Source of the DNA: Ligustrum vulgare | Lineage: Eukaryota; Streptophyta; Magnoliopsida; Lamiales; Oleaceae | DNA: 64,000 bases | Direction: 5' to 3' | NCBI GenBank assembly: GCA_963555705.1 | Contig: OY743176.1 | Span: 59,470,040 to 59,534,039 of the forward strand | Shown here: positions 58,075-64,000 of the stretch, piece after piece | Position numbering within the stretch: position 1 is the stretch's first letter | How the letters are laid out: each line of letters starts with the position of its first letter | The notes under the pieces: generated by a model | The model's input: only the letters and a program-made list of their open reading frames with translations | Database searches by the model: none | What the model was told of the DNA's origin: nothing | Position numbers and translations under genes: made by a program

Positions 58075-61000
58075 CCATCTTAAGTTCTACTATGAGGGCC
58101 TCGTACATAGCTTCGTTGTTGGAAGCTTTGAAGTCAAAACATAGAGCTCGTCAAAAGATCTGTTTTTCAGGGCTCATTAATACAAGGCTTGTTCCAGCAC
58201 TTAGGTCGGTGGAAGATTCATCAACAAATAGTTCCCAAGGGTGGCGGTGTCTAGCTTCTCTTTTTTCAATACGAGGACTGAATTCCATAATAAAGTCAGC
58301 TAGGGCCTGACCTCCTATTGATGTTCTTGGCTTTTAGAGTATCTCAAACTATCCTAGTTTTACTGCCCATTTTACCATCCTTCCTGATGTGTATACCTTC
58401 TGAAGGACGTTATGAAGTGGATAATTTGTTAATACAGTGATTTAATGCTCCATGAAGTAGGGCCTCACCTTTTGTAAAGTTATGATAAGCGCGTACGCCA
58501 ATTTCTCCATGGACGAATATTTGAGTTCTACGACTTGGAAGGCTTGATCAGTGTAATATACTAGCAAATGGGCTTCGTCCTCTTCTCTCATCGGTACGAT
58601 GCCCATTAAGTGTGGAAAATAAAGGTGCAGTGGTTCCCATGAGGTTTGCAAACATGGAGTTGAACAGCCATTGGTAAGTAGTTCTTTAAGACTGAAGGAC
58701 ATGACCTTGTAACATTATAGTCCTCTTTTCGTAATAAATAAATATGCTCTTCATCTTCGGATGCATGGGGATCTGATTGTATCTAGAGTACGCATTCATA
58801 AAGCTAAGAAGTTCATGTCCAGCAGTTTCATCTGCCATTTGGTCAATTCTTGGCAATGTGAAGCTATCTTTTGGACAAGCTTTGTTGAGATCGGTAGAAT
58901 TAATGCATACTCTTCAGCTACCATTGTTTTTATTTACAAGGAAAGGGCTGGAAACCCACTTCAGGTAATTGGCCTCCCTGATAAATCCATCACTCCATGG
59001 TTTTTCCACTTCTTTAGCTAAGGCAGCATATCTCTCTGGGTTCAAGGACTTCCTTTGCTGTTGTTTAGGTTGCATTTCAGGATCTATATTTAGCGTGTGG
59101 AAGGCCTTTTTTGGGTTTATCCCTTCCATGTCTGAGTGATTCCAGGAGAAAACATCTAAATTGTTTTCCAAGAACTAGATCGGTGTCAATTTTCAGCATA
59201 GGGGTTGATCTACAAGTCGCTGATTATGTTGATTCTAACTTTTGGGTACATTATGTTGCAACTTCAAGTAACGGCCTAGTTTTCCCGTACTATACCTTCT
59301 CCATTTAAAGTGGAGAATTCTGTAGAATAATGATAAACTTAAGTTATTTCCTTCAACTCATGGAGTATTGATCTCTCCATAATAATGACATTATAATTTG
59401 ATGGCAGGTCAACTACCACAAATCTATAATAGTTCTTCTTTGACTTGGGAGATCTCCGAGTTCTACCATAAGTGTAATCTTCCTTCGACATTTATTGAAT
59501 TTGAAAAGCCGTGTAGTAGTTTAGAGTACAGGTGAAACAAACTTTCACCCAAGCCCATCTAATTATAAGTTTGTAGGTACAAATTTTTCTTCGAACTCCT
59601 CTTGTCCACCAAAGTTCCATGGATATTGACTCCTTCACCTAGCATGGTAATGTTCACTCTATGGTTGGAGGACGCTAGCTGCATTTGATTCGTGATATAT
59701 CACATGTTCTGATTCTTGGAGATCTAGGAAAGAAGAGTGTGTATGCATCACAGGCCAATCTTTTTCTCAGCCTTTTGGGTCATTCCAAATTTTGAGTTCC
59801 TCCAAGCATCATTTTTACTTCTGGCCTTGATTGATTGATTTTTCTTTCCCCTTGAGGTGGGGAAGTATCATGTTAGGACGTTCTCCCACTTTTACAAGGT
59901 AAGCTATGAATTTTTGTAAGAAGCCTCGTCTAATGATGACATCAATCTCTTATTTCAAGTGCCTGCAGTCATCCGTCTCATAGCCCACATATCGATGATA
60001 ATGGTAGTACTTTTGTTGGTTGAGATTGGATGAACTATTCTTCAGAGGAGGAGGTCTCACGAGGAATTCTTTATCCTTTATTTGAAGGAAAACATTCTCC
60101 AGGGAAGTATTCAGCAATGCGTAGTCTCGAAATCATTTTGGGTAAGGTCTAGTTCTAATATTTCTTTCTCTTAATCTTTATGGCGCCTTATCCCTTTTGA
60201 CCTCATTTTCTTCCATTTTTTATCCTCTTGGAGCCTCTGTGACCTCATCATATGTAGATTCATTGACGCCAATGTATTTTTCAGTCCTGCTCAAGAAATC
60301 ATGGTATGAAGTCGAACCGTCCTTATGTACGAACCAACGGAATTATGTCCGAGGTCAGAGTCTGAATAGTGCAGCCTTGAGGATGACATCATTGTATACA
60401 TTCTCCGTTTCAATTTTTTTTGTTTGTTGAATCTAACAAGGTAGCTCCTTAAATATTCAGTTGGACATTGCTTAACTGATACAAAGTTCTCTTTTGGGGC
60501 AGTCCTTATCCTTACACCCATGAATTAACTCAAACGTTTTGGTGAAGTCATTCTGTCATTTTATCAATCCATGGGAACCTGTCTAAACCACCTTTGTGAT
60601 CGATCTCCGAAGGTTAATGGAAAAGCCTTCTATAAGATTGGGTCATTGACACCCTTTCAAGAGGTGTATTTATAAATGTGCCATGTGGGATCGATATTCC
60701 CTTCGTATCCAATGAGCATAAACATTTTTTATTTTTTTTGGCAAAGTTTCAGCTAGAACGTCTTCAGAGAATGGTGATTATGTATGTTTGCTCAACTACT
60801 GTGTGGAGCTCTTCTTCTTTGATTATAGCTCAACAATCCTTCATTTTAGTGCTTCTAGCTCATCTATTTCGGCATTTTAGTTTTGTAGAAATTTTCTTTA
60901 CCTATGGTTTAGTGGTTCTATTCTTGTGGTGGCCACTTTCAGAGGTCTGTGACTTGGCTCTCCTAAACTGCTAAAAATGTTGCCCTCTCTTTTTTACTTA

Positions 61001-61240
61001 TGTCGTCTACTAATCCCTTTTTCCACCTGTGTTTCTTTGGACGACCTTTCATTAAAAATAAGGTTTCTTCTTGCATGACAGACATTTTTCGTGCTACTAC
61101 TTCTGCAGTAGCAGGTTGTGCAAAATTTTGGTTTTGCTCTAGACGATCTATAGTGTTGGAAAAATTGTCCAATTTGTCCATAAATAAATCCATGCGTGGG
61201 TCTCTTGGGCCTTGTGAGGTCGCACCATGGTTCATCCAAT
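58075..61240 (-). pseudogene. Tat-type Ty3-gypsy polyprotein, heavily decayed
   Basis: Minus strand, gag first. Gag start (60963-61235: DPRMDLFMDKLDNFSNTIDR); gag core (about 60290-60520: FVSVKQCPTEYLRSYLVRFN); zinc/protease linker near 59930-60010 (YVGYETDDCRHLK, IDVIIRRGFLQKFIAYL). Reverse transcriptase start (58914-59171: NNLDVFSWNHSDMEGI, EVEKPWSDGFIREANYLKWV), then a stop where Trp is expected after NNGS, and DLNKACPKDSFTLPRIDQMA. A large deletion removes most of reverse transcriptase. An RNase H segment follows (58442-58702: PMREEDEAHLLVYYTDQAFQ, PYFMEH), then ADFIMEFSPRIEKRE and NNEAMYEALIVELKM of a second RNase H-like domain. Integrase is absent. Many stops and frameshifts. Confidence 0.87.
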
Positions 61241-61386
61241 AGCTTTCAGGAATTTCAACGTCAGGACTTCTTGTCCTTGCATTACTAGAGTGTGCGCTTC
61301 AACTTATTTTTTTGGTAATATTCATGAATGCTTTGGGAATGAAAAATCTATTTGGTTGATGGAGAACCTCATTTTATAGGGAGACC

Positions 61387-61404
61387 CTCCATCTAGCCCC
61401 AAAT
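61387..61404 (-). other. Possible primer binding site and LTR junction
   Basis: The minus strand reads TCAACAATTTGGGGCTAGAT, then GGAGGG. This fits an LTR end (AACA) followed by a degraded TGGCGCTAGA-type primer site. It is placed correctly upstream of gag. Confidence 0.5.
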
Positions 61405-61800
61405 TGTTGACTTCGAAAAAATGACACAAGCACGTGTCAAATTCTTAATCAACTTAAAGTGTGAAAATAACATGGATTGTAGTTAAAAAGAGTTCAATAT
61501 GAACATTGAGGTAGAACTTGAGGACAAGCTTTGATAATCAAATGTATTGACGCAATTTGTGTGTATGTTGATTCTCTGCAAGTGTCACTTCATGTACAGA
61601 CATGGAGGAGGCATACTGCTTTAACCATATTTGGTGACTCAATGCAATCAACTTCCTAAGTGATGAGCACTGTGAGAATGCTGAGTTGTTCTTGAAAAAT
61701 GTAATGGAGTTAAGCTAGGTATAATCCAAACTGAAGATGGAGCCGTTGTAGTACATGGTGAGGTCAGAGTTCATACATCCGTGGTGGGTTCAATAGGAGT
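61405..61800 (-). repeat. Probable 5' LTR of the Tat-type element
   Basis: Sequence begins TGTTGACTTCG next to the primer site. The outer end is not determined, because no second LTR lies in the window. Confidence 0.4.
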
Positions 61801-61809
61801 GAAGCAGGC

Positions 61810-62055
61810 CTTACATCAATGGGCTTGAGCTTGACCAAAAAATCTGATAAGTATATCAACACATCATATACCAAATATATTTAAATTGGAAGTGCATAAA
61901 ATCATCTTATTAATTGTCATTTTGCATAATGCTTACATCAATGGGCTTGAGCTTGACCAAAGAAATCTGATAAGTATATCAACACATCATATACCAAATA
62001 TATTTAAATTGGAAGTGCATATAATCATCTTATTAATTGTCATTTTGCATAATGC
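61810..62055. repeat. Tandem duplication of 122 bp
   Basis: CTTACATCAATGGGCTTGAG begins at 61810 and again at 61932. The two copies differ at only a few bases, so the duplication is recent. Confidence 0.9.
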
Positions 62056-63607
62056 ATGTTTGGTCTTTGCATCGTTAGGATAATTAAAATATATTTTTTT
62101 TCAAAAAGATAAGCATCTGTTTGGTAAGAGGATTTTATTTATCAACAAAGAATTTAAATTTTTTGAGGTAAAAAAATATTGTTGAAAAGTGATTTGAAAA
62201 AATGTGAATAGGTTAAAAGTGGTTTGGGGAATATGTTATTTAAACAAGTTAAAAAACACACCATAAGTTATAAATATCATGTGTGCACATATTCACATTG
62301 ATTTCAGTGTAGCTAAAATCATCGACTTAGAGCATCCGAAATGAATGTGTTAATTCAAGTGTCATGTGTTAAGAACAAATAAAATTTATAGCTCCAATGG
62401 CTGTGCTAGTATATTAGTTAAATGAATTTACTATTGACATAAGTTAAATAGTTTGTCATCTTTAGCTAATTTAACCAATTGATGTGGCATTTTTGTCGTG
62501 AAAATCTCCATTTTACATTAACTTCATTTTGCATTTTATTATTATAATTTTTTGCCTTCTGCGTTTCACAATAATTGAATTTGCTGGCTAAATTTAACTA
62601 ACAGAAATGTCAATTAATATTCATTTTATTGTCTATGTAGTAATATTTAGTTAACTAAAATTGCCATATACAATGATGATGCTCTTGGACTTAAAGATTA
62701 TGGAAAATATTTGTTGTACATCATTATTTACATTTTATTTTAAAGATTAATGAAGTGGCGATAAATTGAATTAAAACTATCAAAACATCTTCATCACTTA
62801 AACAATTCTTCTAGTATATATTGGACAAATGACAAAGAGAAATTGGGGTTTTTTTTTTGGGGGTGAGATTTTGACTCAATTAAATCTAGAGATGTCATCT
62901 GTTGGTAAGCAAATATGTAACTTATTGTGTACACGTAGCACAATCGATTTATTATTCATTATATCCAATCTCAATTTCGGAAAATAAATTAAATTGAAAG
63001 CCCAAATAAAATATATTAGACAATTGTTTAAAATGTCTCTTAATAAAGAAATCACATGTCATATATCAAGAAGTGATAAAACATCATAAAATATTAGAAA
63101 AACTTAAAATTGATTTATAAAATATTTATGATAAATAAAATAAATAAAAGTTGTGCATAGACGAATCAAATTAATCTAGTATAGCATATTTTTGTAATGA
63201 AAAGAAATCTTAATATTATGAACGTTTAAAAAAAGGATTCACTTTTGATTTTTGTTTTCCCAAAAGATTTTTGAAATTATTTATTTTATATTCTCAATTG
63301 GAATATATTAGAAATTAATTTTCTTTTATATGAATTAATTAATTTTTAATTAGAACTTTTAGGTGTAATTGACAAACTAGGAAAATATTTAAATCTATTG
63401 TTGAAAAAAATTAATAACCAATGATAATCGTATTTAATGAAAATAAATATAATATGAAGGATAATACTAACAGAAATTAGCAATTTAATAGTCTTGTTGA
63501 CAAAATAGAAAAATATTTAAATTTATTTTAAATTAATATTAATTAATTACTAATAATAATCGTATTTAATGAAAATAAAATGTAAAAAGTTACAATATAT
63601 ATATATA
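62056..63607. other. AT-rich intergenic DNA
   Basis: A MITE-like end (CATCTGTTTGGTAAGAGG) lies near 62115. GAAAATATTTAAAT...CGTATTTAATGAAAATAAA occurs twice (about 63380-63445 and 63510-63575). No gene. Confidence 0.4.
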
Positions 63608-64000
63608 CTAGTAGGATTTTCGTGCGTTGCATGAAACGTATTATATTTGTGTTTATTCGCGTGGAATTAGTAATGAAAAAAATATCTATATATCAGTACA
63701 CATTAGGTAACAATAAGATTGAAAAACATCTTATGATATAAATTTGGCCTGATATAAAATTGAGAATCAATCATAATGTATAAGTAGTTGAACCTACAGT
63801 GATTATCGTAATGTCGACAAACATTTTTATTTTAATAAAAAAGTAAAAAGTATGTCGTATGTCAAATACTTGCAAGATCAATTATACAGATTATTTGCTA
63901 CTATGTACAAACCTTTGGTAGTTCCAGTAATTCAATAATACTCTAACGCACTTATTTTTCATGCTCAATTCATAGGTTAAAATAATGTAATTAATCAACA
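63608..64000 (-). mobile_element. Helitron 3' end, running off the window
   Basis: The minus strand ends GCAACGCACGA-AAATCCTACTAG, followed by T. The hairpin and CTAG match the other Helitron ends here. The 5' end would lie beyond 64000. Confidence 0.55.

Overview
The window looks like AT-rich intergenic and accessory DNA from a eudicot plant nuclear genome. The evidence is a spliced nuclear gene with GT-AG introns, Athila/Tat-type Ty3-gypsy and Ty1-copia fragments, CACTA, hAT-like, Tourist-like and Helitron elements, and tRNA-derived SINEs. I see no bacterial, organellar or viral genes, no rRNA or functional tRNA gene, and no CRISPR array. The species cannot be named from the sequence.

Layout. 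1-1.65 kb: the 5' part of a decayed minus-strand copia element that runs off the left edge. 1.65-2.46 kb: a GGGT-rich repeat with a SINE inside. 2.46-6.36 kb: a Ty3-gypsy element with two LTRs that keeps only gag and protease. 6.4-7.5 kb: a small Helitron. 9.29-13.97 kb: the one gene that looks intact, a nine-exon minus-strand SCAI homologue (DUF3550/UPF0682), reconstructed here as 603 codons with one GC-AG intron. 14.6-15.2 kb: a hAT-like element upstream of it carrying the last codons of a transposase. 16.3-26.4 kb: a dense field of Tourist-like MITEs, two minus-strand Helitrons, a SINE with a 14-bp target duplication and a hAT-like element. 28.6-33.6 kb: two copia fragments on opposite strands, the larger split by a head-to-head SINE pair. 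34.2-35.6 kb: a solo LTR with a 5-bp target duplication. 36.5-37.2 kb: a 5'-truncated LINE. 38.67-38.77 kb: an alanyl-tRNA synthetase exon remnant. 38.85-39.97 kb: a hAT-like element with three internal 198-bp repeats. 40.2-50.1 and 50.1-53.8 kb: two non-autonomous CACTA elements 33 bp apart, the first containing an Athila-type retroelement. 55.2-56.1 kb: another hAT-like element. 56.7-57.1 kb: a possible 83-codon two-exon gene or gene remnant. 58-61.4 kb: a decayed Tat-type gypsy element. 63.6 kb: the end of another Helitron.

Only the SCAI homologue is likely to make a cellular protein. Almost everything else is nested transposon sequence, and its coding parts are broken by stops, frameshifts and deletions. 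No element here appears able to move by itself. I did not find a convincing new multi-gene system. The most unusual items are the inverted SINE pair inserted as a unit, the adjoining CACTA elements with different subterminal arrays, an LTR-like promoter region with a 19-20 bp minisatellite, a palindrome shared by LTRs of two retroelement superfamilies, and the small two-exon reading frame near 57 kb.
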